A DNA stretch of 64,000 nucleotides from Siphonodentalium dalli (GCA_032622095.1 CP136068.1:130333989-130397988); one strand, 5' to 3'; shown: positions 36,260 through 47,487, counted from the first letter of the stretch. The notes: generated from the letters alone by a model not told the origin. Numbers and translations are program-made.

Positions 36260-37040
36260 ATAGCAGGTTAGCCCGCCACCGGCGGCTTGTCCGAAACATG
36301 ACATTTATATATATATTTTTTAAATTTGTACCCGGTAGCTCCACCAGTTTCCGAGATCTGGTCTGCGCATGAAAATTTGTACCCGGCGCAAGATACATTC
36401 ACATGCCAAATTTCAAGTCGATAGCTCCACCCGTTTCCGAGATCTCGTCTGCGCATGCGCTGCACGGGTGTCGCACGGGCTCGGCGACCCGATACAATTT
36501 GTACCCGGCGCAAGATACATTCACATAGCAAATTTCAAGTCGATAGCTCCACCCGTTTCCGAGATCTCGTCTGCGCATGCGCTGCACGGGCGTCGCACGG
36601 GCTCGGCGACCCGATAATATTTGTACCCGGCGCAAGATACATTCACATAGAAAATTTCAAGTCGATAGCTCCACCCGTTTCCGAGATCTCGTCTGCGCAT
36701 GCGCTGCACGGGCGTCGCACGGGCTCGCCAATACGACAACGACCACCGCCTGGTCAAACTACACACACGTACCAAGTTTCGTCCCGATCGGTCGAGAATC
36801 GTAGATTTGTATGAAGTACAACAAACACACAAACATAAATATATAAGAGAGATATGTAAATTAGATAGATTGTATCAAAATATATAGGAGAGATATGTAA
36901 ATGATCTACACACCATTACTGGTGTTTGTCAAAGTTTAGTGGGGTATATCAATACTCATTCACGATCATATCATTGAGGTCCGGAGGGTGTGGGCTATCT
37001 CTCGAATACAAGGAGTTCTCAAAATATATAGAAGAGAAGA
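36260..37040 (-). mobile_element. HelC array member 6, with HelA-type units
   Basis: The terminal tetranucleotide is CTAT instead of CTAG (plus strand ATAG at 36260-36263), so this end may be dead. 5' end TCTTCTCTTCTATATATTTTG at 37040. It is near-identical to member 5 apart from one extra ~122-bp unit and a short insertion near 36855-36890. Confidence 0.8.
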
Positions 37041-37732
37041 CTAGCAGGTTAGCCCGCCACTGGCGGCATTCGTCTCATGGCTTTGTTTCAGAAACATGAC
37101 ATTTTTTTAATTTAACCAAATTTCAAGTCGATAGCTCCACCCGTTTCCGAGATCTGGTCTGCGCATGCGCGAAGCTTGCGTCGCACGGGCTCGGCGACCC
37201 GATAAAATTCGTATCCGGGGCAAGATAAATTCACATAGCAAATTTCAAGTCGATAGCTCCACCCGTTTGCGAGATAACGCATTCTTTGTTTTTCAATGAG
37301 TTAATTCATGGTACCCGTCCTTTCCGTCCTAAACTTCAGAGCGGACAGTCAATTAATCCCGTCGTGAAATCCCTCTGCATAATATTTCGAGCTCTTAGAT
37401 AAATTTTGCCTTTTTAGTTGCATTTCGTCCGCATCCGTATTTCGGACGCATGGGGTCAATCGTTTAGCCATGTCCATTGGAATCCGTATCGGACGCATGG
37501 GGTATCGTTTAGCCACGTCCATTGCAATAAAGAGCGTTAATTGTTAAAACATCCGTATAAGATATAGATAAAGAGCGTTATTGCCTTAACCCCCGAAGTG
37601 CCTTTGCTGTGATTTGGGAGTGGATAAAGGGTGCTCAGAGCTTCTCGAAAACACGACTACGGCGGTGTCGGTGGGATTTTACACTTACATACGAAATTTG
37701 ATCTCAATCTGTACACGCGTTTTGGATTCTAT

Positions 37733-37772
<40 letters not shown>

Positions 37773-37798
37773 CGAAGTCTCAAAATATATAGTATAGA
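37041..37798 (-). mobile_element. HelC array member 7
   Basis: CTAG end at 37041-37044 and 5' TCTATACTATATATTTTGAG at 37798. One GCGCATGCGC unit, two AAAGAGCGT cores (37529, 37570) and a CA microsatellite near the 5' end. Near-identical to member 8. Confidence 0.85.
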
Positions 37799-38555
37799 CT
37801 AGCAGGTTAGCCCGCCACTGGCGGCATTCGTCTCATGGCTTTGTTTCAGAAACATGACATTTTTTTAATTTAACCAAATATCAAGTCGATAGCTCCACCA
37901 GTTTCCGAGATCGGGTCTGCGCATGCGCGAAGCTGGCGTCGCACGGACTCGGCCACCCGATAAAATTTGTATCCGGGCAAGATACATTCACATAGCAATT
38001 TTCAAGTCGATAGCTCCATCCGTTTGCGAGATAACGCATTCTTTGTTTTTCAATGAGTTAATTCATGGTACCCGTCCTCCCCGTCCTAAACTTCAGAGCG
38101 GACAGTCAATTAATCCCGTCGTGAAATCCCTCTGCATAATATTTCGAGCTCTTAGATCAATTCTGCCTTTTTAGTTGCATTTCGTCCGCATCCGTATTTC
38201 GGACGCATGGGGTCAGTCGTTTAGCCACGTCCATTGGAATCCGCATCGGACGCATGGGGTATCGTTTAGCCACGTCCATTGCAATAAAGAGCGTTAATTG
38301 TTAAAACCTCCGTATAAGGTATAGATAAAGAGCGTTATTGCCTTAACCCCCCCGCCGTGCCTTTGCGGTGATTTGGGAGCGGATAAAGGGTGCTCAGAGC
38401 TTCTCGAAAACACGACTACGGCGGTGTCGGTGGGATTTTACACTTACATACGAAATTTGATCTCAATCTGTACACGCGTTTTGGATTCTATGAAGTACAC
38501 ACACACACACACACACACACATATACGAAGTCTCAAAATATATAGTATAGATAGA
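37799..38555 (-). mobile_element. HelC array member 8
   Basis: CTAG end at 37799-37802 and 5' TCTATCTATACTATATATTTTG at 38555. Same content as member 7 with scattered substitutions and a shorter CA tract; cores at 38286 and 38327. Confidence 0.85.
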
Positions 38556-38904
38556 CTAGCATGTTAGCCCGCCACTGGCGGCATTCGTCCCATGGCTTTG
38601 TTTTTCAATGAACCCGTCCATGACACTTACCGTATTTAGCAAGTTTGAGCTCAATCGGTTCGAGTCTATAAAGGACACACACATATATATGACACTTCCC
38701 GTAGGTAGCAATTTTGAGCTCAATCGGCATTCCCTGTAATTTCCCAGTCAAAAATTAACAAAAACATTAAATTAAAATTGTCATGTTTCGGACTATTGCC
38801 GAAATTTGGTGCAAATGCAGCACAAGTGTCTCGGAACCTGTTGCAATTGCTTTTTCGAACAAAGCCATGGGACGAATGCCGCCAGTGGCGGGCTAACCTG
38901 CTAG
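38556..38904. mobile_element. Two HelC 3' ends facing outward
   Basis: The left end is a minus-strand CTAG end (38556) and the right end a plus-strand CTAG end (38901-38904). Both hairpins (CCGCCAGTGGCGG) and the adjoining ~50 bp (CAAAGCCATGGGACGAATGC) are inverted copies. The centre is HelC body. No 5' end is present. Confidence 0.7.
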
Positions 38905-39378
38905 TATTTAGCAAGTTTGAGCTCAATCGGTTCTAGTCTATAAAGGACACACTCATATATATGACACTTCCCGTAGGTAGTAAGTTTGAGCTCAATCGGC
39001 ATTCCCTGGAATTTCCCAGTCACCAACGCTGCGTAATTTTGGTACATATATAGAGACCAATTGTCCATCGGCTGTCATGTGTAGTAAATATGTCTTATAA
39101 GCCGACATTGCCGTGGGGATGCCCGTTCCTACACGCGTTTTCGATTCTATGAAGTACCCACATATATACACACATACACACATATATCCGATCGGTCGAG
39201 GTGTTGGTATCTGATGCAAAAGACGAAATTGTGAGTGTTGGTCAATAGTCCCCGTGGTGAACCCCAACGCGACGTAAACATGTGTTGCGTTCTAAAAATA
39301 GGAAAGCACTTTCTCTCTGCTTTCGAGCGATAACGTTTGCGTAAATACGAAATTGTGAGTTGGTTTGTAACCGGGATT
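38905..39378 (-). mobile_element. HelC body fragments
   Basis: 38905-39185 matches the body of members 1 and 48489-49014. 39186-39378 matches 34662-34850 and the 3' side of the LINE target at 31944-31990. The segment ends with AACCGGGATT at 39369-39378, one side of the LINE target duplication. Confidence 0.65.
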
Positions 39379-39723
39379 GGTTTAAACATATTTATTACCG
39401 ATAAGTATATAACAATACAGATTGGCATTGGGATTGGAGGACAAGTGCGATCCACTTATACATAACCCCCTCTCCCAATTGCCGTTATAACACTGATACA
39501 TAATAATTTGGGTTGTCAACACAATAGGTATAACATATTTACAAGTGTATACATACAGTATATCATTGTATATTATTTGAAAAATAGTTTGTATAGTCTC
39601 ACCACCCCACCAATTCTAAATAATTTCAATAATGATTTCAAGTAGCTGTTTTAAATGTGATACATGTACCTCATGGTGCATTGTTAACATTTTTACAATT
39701 TGCATTCAAATGATGCGAGCGTC

Positions 39724-41518
39724 TTAATAGAACTTTGTCGGATTTTCCTCTTGAGTGGTATCTCGTAAGTAATTTTGCACAGCTTTAAAGATATGTTCAT
39801 TTTCTAATTGTTTTAAGTTCGAGTCCCCAAATATTAGTGTTTTAACTGAATGTATATTAAAGCGCAGAAGATTATTACGAAGTGTAATTCTTTCTTCAAA
39901 GTGTAGGTGGCATTCAAAAAAATAGTGGAAAGCATTTTCTACAGAATGTCCACATCTACATGTAGCAGAAATTGCTATATAATTTTGAAGTTTATCAGCT
40001 TGTAGATTACTACATTCACACCTCAGTTTACAATGAAGGATGTTCAATAGCCGTTTACCATATGAAAAATATGTTGGTGGTTTTAATGGCTTAGTTACTA
40101 GTGCTTTCTTGAACCTATCGAGTGGAATGTTTCTTTCTTTTTTTTTCATCCAATTTGTTCCAATCCATAACGCATGTGGGGAAGAAAGTTTTATCTGTTC
40201 TTTTGCTATTTGAAATGGGACGATTTAAATTTGATGCATTTCTTTCTCAGTTCGTAATCACATTTATCCTTAACCTTTGACGGAAGAAGCTGAGTTAAGT
40301 AGGCGGGGGCTTTTCCGTTTGCAATATTGTAAAATATACTCATTCGTTTAACATACCGCTTACTTTCCAGCTTCTCCCATCCGAGTTCAAAGAGCAACCT
40401 ATCATGGGGGACCGATTTTGTACAACCTGTAACTATACGTGCAGCTTCGATTTGTATATCATCTAGTCTTTTTAATAGATAGTCAGGTGCTCCAAACCAT
40501 ACACAACTAGCATACTCCATTAATGGACGGACGTGTGATAAATATAATATTTCGAGAGTCTGACGGTTAAGAAGATATTTCAGTTTTCTCATTTGGGAAA
40601 GTCTTGCATAGGCTTTAGTACATATATTTTCGATATAAATATTCCATGATAAATCTTCTGAGATGTCAATACCCAGGTGTGTGTGACTGAGCGTATAATC
40701 AAGGGTAGCTCCATTGAAAACTATATCTGGTTTTATAATATTTTCTATACTTGTAAACAGCAGTACTTTAGTGTTGGCACTATTTAATTTGACTATCCAC
40801 TTTTCAGCCCATTCATTGATTTTCCGCATGTCATTATTTATCGTCGATTCTAAAGTTTGTAGATCAGAGTTTGCATTCATGAGACATGTATCATCGGCAA
40901 ATAGTCTAGCTCGGGATTCTAAATTGTCCGAAATGTCATTTATATATATGAGAAACATAAGAGGCCCGATTACGGATCCTTGGGGGACTCCTGCTGTTAT
41001 AGGTGCGTATTTGGAAAAACTGGAGTTAATTCGTACGCGTTGTTTGCGATTTTCAAGGTAGTTCACAGACCATTTAAGAATATCTCCTTTAATACCATAT
41101 TTATCGAGCTTATGTATAAGACCACGATGCCACACTTTGTCAAAGGCTTTGGAAATATCACAGAATACTGCACATGTCGTATCACCTTTATCAAGCGCTT
41201 CTACTATATTATGAATAATTTCTATCAGTTGTAGTTCCGTTCCATGACCGGGAATAAAACCAGACTGGTGCGAATATAGGAGATCTCTGGATTGCAAATG
41301 TTTAAACATTTTATTGTGAACGATTCTTTCGAGAACTTTTCCAACACAACTGAGAAGTGAAATGGGTCTGTAATTATTTGGATCTTGTGATTTTCCTTTT
41401 TTGAACAATGGTATGACATCAGCACGTTTCCATGTGTCCGGAAAAAAACAGCTCTTCAGCGATTTATTAAATATTATTTTGAGTGGTTTGCATACTGAGC
41501 TGTGGTTTTCCTTTAACA
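39724..41518 (-). pseudogene. CR1-like reverse transcriptase and C-terminal domain
   Basis: From 41519 the frame reads the reverse transcriptase: NNYRPISLLS (48-57), DISKAFDKVW (121-130, first catalytic Asp), AGVPQGS (176-182) and FADDT (207-211, the catalytic pair). Then MEYASCVWFG and ELGWEKLESKR follow. The frame stops at 40206. The protein continues after two frameshifts, one near 40225 and one in the T run at about 40135-40147, into a segment with CRCGHSVENAFHYFFEC (zinc-knuckle-like) ending at 39724. The polymerase motifs are intact, but the protein is broken at both ends. Confidence 0.9.
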
Positions 41519-41548
41519 TTTTTTTTTTTTTTTTTTAAATTTTTTATT
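41519..41548 (-). terminator. Poly(A) tail and signal of the nested L1/Tx1 LINE
   Basis: An 18-nt T run at 41519-41536 is the element's poly(A) tail on the minus strand. AATAAA (plus strand TTTATT, 41543-41548) lies just upstream of it. The tail abuts the disrupted CR1-like coding sequence at ATGTTAAAGG. Confidence 0.85.
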
Positions 41549-41929
41549 GGAATTAACATACATCAATGAAGGAATGTAAACATAAACAGAGGTACATATT
41601 ATAATATATCAAGTGACATTCTTCCAATTCGCTCACATCTCGCTCGCTTCATTTGCACGTCTTTCGTACACCACATGCACTCCCAGTGACTGACATGTAA
41701 GTTGGAATTAATGGAATATATGTTCAAATTAATATATTACTTCAGATTTTAAATATTTCAACTTTCTTCCTGTGTACGGCGTATCGGCACGACATCTAAC
41801 CATAGACGGCATTGTGATATTGGCGGGGATATCGTATTTCCGGTTAGAATAATTAAGTGAGTTTTCGAGTTGGTGAAGAGATCACTTCCAGGACACTCAA
41901 GTTGATTATTGTTGACTTGTGGGTATATG

Positions 41930-44900
41930 TTACACGTGTAAAGCCTTTTCTAAAAGGAACCAGTTTTTCGAAAATTCTTCTTGTTTCGATTGGCATCGTG
42001 CAGTATACTTCTCACATTGGTATCTATAATTCAACTCTTTGAGGAAAACATTTAGCGATAAGTTAATTGGCTTGAATTTAGTCCTATATATGTATTGTTT
42101 AATCAGGAGCCATAGCATGTTAGTTGTAAAGTTAGGATCCGTTGGTGAAGAGCCGAGAATCATTGTCAATTGTTGGGCACAGAGATCAATGCTGTTAATT
42201 TTACCCCAATCGCTGAGTTCCTTAATGAATTTCTGAACGTGAACACAGTTCCAAAATATGTGGGAGATGTCTTCTGTCCAGCTTTTACATCTTTCGCATT
42301 TATCATCTTGTCGTAAATTGGACATTTTGAGAAACTTGTTGGTTGATAATATTCGTGAATTTATTCGGAATTGTAGCCATTGCAGCTTTGTGTCCGGCGT
42401 CGTGAGAAAGGGAAGTTTATCCAGTTTGCACCAATTAATTATGTTGTCGGAAAATAACACTTGCCATTTTTTGTGTGCTACAGTAGAAGTTGGAATGTCG
42501 ATTAAAATTTTATAAAAGTCTTGTCCTCCTCGACAGTTTTTAAGCAATTTAATGAAATTATTTGGTAAAAGGGGAGTGACTATTCGAGTTATAGGTTGTT
42601 GAAGTTTTTTTGCAAGTAATTTTATCTGATGTTGGATGTTATTAAGAGTGATGAAGTTTGTATGTATGTTATAGATCCTTAGTAGATCGTCTCGTGTAAG
42701 AAAACATCCTGTATTGTCCAGCATATCGTTTAAAAAGATAACCCCCTTTTCTCGCCAGGAGGTGAAATTTAATACTTTTCCGTATTGCTTTATATTTGGG
42801 TTATTCCATAACGTACATGCTGATAATTTGCGATTGTTTCTATCTTTCTCTAGAAATTTTGTAAATGCCATCAGGACATCATGCCAAAAAGGGTTGGTTA
42901 ATTTCTTTGCCTGTTTTTCTATGTAAGGGTAGTCATAAGTAAGGAACATAGGGTCATCAAATAAAGGTATATCTATTAATGGAGTCCACTTGGCACTTTT
43001 TGTCACGAGGCGCCTAACCCAAGTTATTTTCATGGACATCATAAAATGTTTAACATCAACCATTTTTAATCCGCCATTCTTATAATCCTGACATATAACT
43101 TTGCGTTTGATTCTATCACGCTTCGAGTTCCAAAGAAAATTAAAGAGCATTGTGTCAAGATTTTTCATAAAAACATTACCGGGATTTGGGAGAGCTACAA
43201 AAAGGTGTGTTAATTTTGGGAGTATTAGTGATTTTATCACAGTTATTCGACCAATGGGTGTAAGTAACCGGTGTTTCCATATTTCTATCAAACGTTTGAC
43301 TTCAGCAAGTTTTTTATCATAATTTATATTCATTTTCTCAAGGTTTGTATCAAAGTGTATTCCAAGGAGATTGAAAGTACTATCGAATGTTAGTCCAAGG
43401 TCTGGGCACATAATATCTGTACGTTTCGTGTAAGATCCAATCCACGACGCCTGACACTTGCTAGGGTTAATTTTTAGGCCTGAATAATCTGCAAATAAGT
43501 TTAAAACAGTATATACTTCCCTAAGACTTTCTTCGCTGCCGTCTAAGAAAAGCGTCGTGTCGTCTGCATACTGTGTAATTTTGTATTCTAAATTGCCGAG
43601 GTTGATACCTTTAATGCGGTCATTAGATTTTATCATAATAGCTAAGATTTCTGCGCATATCAAAAAAATATACGGCGAGACTGGGTCACCCTGTCGACAG
43701 CCACGATGTAGTTTGAAACTCTGAGATATATGCCCATTTATTAAAATAGATGAGTTGATATTCGTATAAAATATAGAAATCCACCTTTTCATGTCATCTC
43801 CAAAATTGAAAAGGTTAAGGCATTTATGTATAAATTTCCATGATACTGAATCAAAGGCCTTTTCAAAGTCTAGGAGGAGCAGTAACCCAGGTTTATCAGC
43901 CAATTTTGCCTTGTGAATAAGATCATAGGTAAGTCTAGTATTGTCTCCGATGTAGCGATTTTTTAAGAATCCCGTTTGATCCTCACTTATTATATCAGGT
44001 AGGACACGCTTTAATCTTTCAGCTATACATGAAGAAGCTAATTTGTAAGATATATTCAAAAGTGAAATTGGTCGCCAGTTTTTCAGATGATTTCTGTCTT
44101 TGTCTTTTTTGGGAATCAGAGTAATAAGTCCTTGTTTCTGGGTTATTGAAAGTTCCCCTTTATCAAAAGCTTCATTGAGTGATTCACATAGAATTTGGCC
44201 TAAGTCAATCCAAAAAAATTTCCAAAACTCATATGGGTATCCATCTAGTCCACTGCATTTATCACTTTGTGATCGTTTCAGTGCACACGTCAGTTCAGTT
44301 AGAGTTATTGGCCCTTCTATGCTTTTGGCAGTGTCTTGTGACAATACTGTATGGTCTTTTTCAAGAATAGCCTGAATATCAGATTTGTTTGTATTTTTTA
44401 ATGCATATAAATTTTCGTAAAAACTTCTAGCTTCATGCATTATGTCTGATTGATTGTCAATGTTTTTCCCGGTGGAGTCGGTGAGATTGCATAGAGTTTT
44501 CGATATAGAATTGCGTTTTTCAAGATTGAGGAAATATTTTGTTGGTTTTTCACCTTGTTCAATCCATTTGGCTCTTGATCTTACCATTGCCCCCCTTGTG
44601 TCTTCTTTTCTTATTTCGTAAAGGTCAGTGTCAATCTTTTGTATTTTTTCCAGTAATTCGTCTTTATTTTCTGTATTTATGTCATCTTTATCTATTTCAA
44701 TTTCGAGAAATATTTTAGATCTATTCAGTTCATTTTCTTTCATCTTTCGGTCTCTCTTTCGTTTCGACGCAAAATGTATGGTCTCACCTCTAATATCGAG
44801 CAAAAGAGTATCTAAAAATAAACGTTTACTTGTTTTACATGTAACTTGCGGTTTATTCGACTCATCGGTATATAGTTTATATCCATATCTTGATTTATTA

Positions 44901-45709
44901 TTCTCTATTGTTGATTTTACCAGTTCGGCATATTTTTCATCACGGAGTAAGGAGGTGTTAAATTTCCAAAAGCCACGACCTCTATCAATTGTACTTAGTT
45001 TAAGCGTAAGAGATATTATCGAGTGATCTGAGCGGTATCCAGGTAATATGTCGGTTCCTTCTCCAGCTAAACTGAGTATATCCTCAGATATCATAAAGTA
45101 ATCTAATCTAGCCATTTTTATGGGTGACTTTTTTCGCCATGTATATCGTTGATTCTCCTTATTATTGATCCTCCAAGCGTCTACCAAATCTAGCCTGTCG
45201 ACAAGGTCACCCACTGCCACTTTAGCTTGTGGATTGTTGATATGTTTATAATTATAAGTGTCCATCGATTGGTCCTGAACCATATTCCAATCGCCACATA
45301 TTACTATTTGGGTGTTACCGACATTAATAAGCTTAAGTTTTAATTGTTTGTAGAAATCAGGATTATCTTCGTTTGGACCATATATATTAGCTATAGTCAT
45401 TCTAAGTTTCTCAACAGTTACGTCAATAATTATGAAATTTCCAGAGTCATCTTTGATAGAATTGTGTATTTCGAAGTCAAGATTTTGATTGAATAAAATG
45501 GCCACACCGCGTGACTGAGATGAAAAAGAAGCCAATTCTGTTTTGAACCCCCATTCAGATGATATACATTTGTCCATTTCCTTTGTAAAGTGTGTGTCTT
45601 GTAAACAATAAATTGAGGCATTTTGCGTTCGGAGATATCGGAATACGTCGCGGCGTTTTTCTGCACGATTCAAACCTCGGCAATTTGAAGACAATATTTT
45701 TATAGACAT
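41930..45709 (-). CDS. LINE ORF2 protein, L1/Tx1 type: endonuclease and reverse transcriptase, intact
   Basis: An uninterrupted 1259-residue ORF, the usual size for L1-type ORF2. The start is ATG at 45707-45709, preceded in frame by TGA TAA GTT ATT, so no longer form is possible. APE-type endonuclease at about 1-240: SSNCRGLN (7-14), CLQDTH (35-40), CGDWN (138-142) and YRSDHS (225-230). Reverse transcriptase at about 480-850: WRPISLLN (545-552), LLLDFEKAFD (611-620, first catalytic Asp614), RGCRQGDPVSP (669-679) and QYADDT (713-718, catalytic YADD). A Cys/His motif C-x2-C-x8-H-x4-C lies at 1138-1155. It nicks target DNA and copies its own RNA into the break. Intactness suggests a young insertion. 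Confidence 0.95.
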   Translation of the reverse strand: MSIKILSSNCRGLNRAEKRRDVFRYLRTQNASIYCLQDTHFTKEMDKCISSEWGFKTELASFSSQSRGVAILFNQNLDFEIHNSIKDDSGNFIIIDVTVEKLRMTIANIYGPNEDNPDFYKQLKLKLINVGNTQIVICGDWNMVQDQSMDTYNYKHINNPQAKVAVGDLVDRLDLVDAWRINNKENQRYTWRKKSPIKMARLDYFMISEDILSLAGEGTDILPGYRSDHSIISLTLKLSTIDRGRGFWKFNTSLLRDEKYAELVKSTIENNKSRYGYKLYTDESNKPQVTCKTSKRLFLDTLLLDIRGETIHFASKRKRDRKMKENELNRSKIFLEIEIDKDDINTENKDELLEKIQKIDTDLYEIRKEDTRGAMVRSRAKWIEQGEKPTKYFLNLEKRNSISKTLCNLTDSTGKNIDNQSDIMHEARSFYENLYALKNTNKSDIQAILEKDHTVLSQDTAKSIEGPITLTELTCALKRSQSDKCSGLDGYPYEFWKFFWIDLGQILCESLNEAFDKGELSITQKQGLITLIPKKDKDRNHLKNWRPISLLNISYKLASSCIAERLKRVLPDIISEDQTGFLKNRYIGDNTRLTYDLIHKAKLADKPGLLLLLDFEKAFDSVSWKFIHKCLNLFNFGDDMKRWISIFYTNINSSILINGHISQSFKLHRGCRQGDPVSPYIFLICAEILAIMIKSNDRIKGINLGNLEYKITQYADDTTLFLDGSEESLREVYTVLNLFADYSGLKINPSKCQASWIGSYTKRTDIMCPDLGLTFDSTFNLLGIHFDTNLEKMNINYDKKLAEVKRLIEIWKHRLLTPIGRITVIKSLILPKLTHLFVALPNPGNVFMKNLDTMLFNFLWNSKRDRIKRKVICQDYKNGGLKMVDVKHFMMSMKITWVRRLVTKSAKWTPLIDIPLFDDPMFLTYDYPYIEKQAKKLTNPFWHDVLMAFTKFLEKDRNNRKLSACTLWNNPNIKQYGKVLNFTSWREKGVIFLNDMLDNTGCFLTRDDLLRIYNIHTNFITLNNIQHQIKLLAKKLQQPITRIVTPLLPNNFIKLLKNCRGGQDFYKILIDIPTSTVAHKKWQVLFSDNIINWCKLDKLPFLTTPDTKLQWLQFRINSRILSTNKFLKMSNLRQDDKCERCKSWTEDISHIFWNCVHVQKFIKELSDWGKINSIDLCAQQLTMILGSSPTDPNFTTNMLWLLIKQYIYRTKFKPINLSLNVFLKELNYRYQCEKYTARCQSKQEEFSKNWFLLEKALHV

Positions 45710-46411
45710 AATAACTTATCAGTATGCAGACATCCGGAACGTCGACACAGAAAAAAGACAACAAGATTAATTAATTCAGTCAATGAAGAACAATAATACA
45801 TTGAGTCACTGGAATAAAGATCTACCTCACAAATCACGCACACTGATACACACACATACTGCATATATAACAGAAACAAAACAAGTTTAATTATTTTCCG
45901 ATGCGAAGGTACCATTACTGGTCTATGTGGGACCGCCCTGGTTTCGGTTCGCCATTATATAAAATGTTGAAATGACCTGTCCCTAAAACCCATTTTTGAC
46001 ATCCGCATATCAAAAACAAGTGTCATTTTCTATTAGGACATAATTTCAGAAGGGAAACCCAAAATAACTATCATTATAATTGACCCAAAGTCAACAGTTA
46101 CCATTATTCTACTATCAGGGAAAATTTCAGCCGGGAACTGAATTAAGCAAAAAATGTACATGTATATGTTCATAGTATTATATCTGTAGAAAAAAAACAA
46201 CTGATATAAAATTGGAGCGGATAAACGTCTTCTTATATATTAACGCATATCAGCCGTGATTATGTCGACTATATCTGAGTTTATTATGGACATTATATAA
46301 TACTGGATACTTTAAGGGAATTTTTTAAGACTATTCATATAATATATACGTACACGTTACAAGACGATTTTGCATCACTCTCTCCATTATAAAGGATATC
46401 TAGAATAACCT

Positions 46412-47477
46412 GTGTTACTGATACCATCCGGACCATTGGCTTTATTTGTAGATAAAGATTTGAGAATAGTTGAAATTTCATCTTCGGATGTTTCTATCGA
46501 GCTTATATTTGATGCTGTTCTATTTGCGAAATTGGGAATGTCAGATTCCGAACTGTCTATGGTGCTATTCATTATAAACATTTTGTTCAACAGTTCAGCC
46601 TTTTCTTCATCAGAATCATAAAATGAGTTGTTAAACTCTAAAGTTGGGATTTTACTCTTATTAGAAAAATTGTTAAGCAGCTGTTTCACGACATGCCAGA
46701 ATTGCTTTGGACCTGTGTTGAGTTTCAAATTTTCATCCAAATTTAACAAATATTTCTCTTTTGCAAATTTTTTCATGTTGTTTATCTTATTTCGAATTTG
46801 TTTATACTTGTCCCAGTGCATTTGTGTATTTGATTTTAAAGCTTTCTTTCTTAAGCGATCTCTTTTTCTTATATTTAATCTAATAGAGCTATCAAACCAT
46901 GGTTTATCATTTGTCCTAATTGTAATTGTTTGAAATGGTATATACTTTTTTGCAATATTAAGGAACATGTCTGTGAAAATGGTTACCATTGTATTTACAT
47001 TTATGTTTGTGCCTCTTTCAGATAAAACATTTGTCCAATTTATTGCATGGATCTCTGCATTCATATTTAAGTAATCACCTTTGGTATAATTCCATACCTG
47101 ACGAATGCATGTCTCTGATTTACGATTGGGTGTAAGTAGTTCTATAGTGGTCGCATAATGGTCTGAATGGCCCAGATCAATAGTGGATGCGTTAACGAAT
47201 GATAGAGTATCACTTAACAAAATTGGGTCGATCAAGGTCGAGGAGCTTCCAGTCACACGAGTTGGGTTGGTGATAGCGTTCGTTAGAGTCCATCTACTGT
47301 TTATATCGTGCAATGGTCCTGATTGTTTCAAAAGGTCACAATTTAAGTCACCGACAATAATCAGGGAGGGATTTATCGAAAGAGCGCTTTCAACAGAGGA
47401 TTCTAGGTCTTTCCAATATGATTCTATACATTCCTTCTCTGATCGATAAGTCACACATAGCAGAATTTTTTGTTTCG
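46412..47477 (-). pseudogene. CR1-like LINE endonuclease C-terminal part and linker
   Basis: The frame contains the C-terminal half of an APE-type endonuclease: IIVGDLNCDLL, STLIDPILLS and DLGHSDHYAT. A basic linker and then KANGPDGIS, the lead-in to the reverse transcriptase, follow. The open frame actually begins at 47541, but its first 21 residues are read from the HelC target sequence and its last seven from the nested LINE, so both ends are chimeric. The N-terminal half of the endonuclease was lost by 5' truncation. Confidence 0.85.
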
Positions 47478-47487
47478 AACCGGGATT

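Larger units (their letters stand above)
41519..46411 (-). mobile_element. L1/Tx1-type LINE nested in the CR1-like LINE
   Basis: The 3' boundary is the poly(A) tail at 41519. The 5' boundary is near 46411, where the CR1-like frame (ANGPDGISNT) is broken. About 390 bp of 3' untranslated sequence and 700 bp of 5' sequence flank the ORF. No ORF1 is visible, so it is 5'-truncated or of a single-ORF design. I find no convincing target duplication. Confidence 0.85.
39379..47477 (-). mobile_element. CR1-like LINE, 5'-truncated, inserted in HelC
   Basis: Flanked by an exact 10-bp target duplication, AACCGGGATT at 39369-39378 and 47478-47487. The empty site is preserved in the HelC copy at 31934-31943. 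The 3' tail (minus strand) has GGGAGAGGGGG, CACTTGTCCTCCAATCCC and AATAAATATGTTTAAACC, like the other CR1-like tails here. The element starts inside the endonuclease domain. A second LINE (41519-46411) is inserted in it, leaving about 3.2 kb of its own sequence. Confidence 0.85.
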
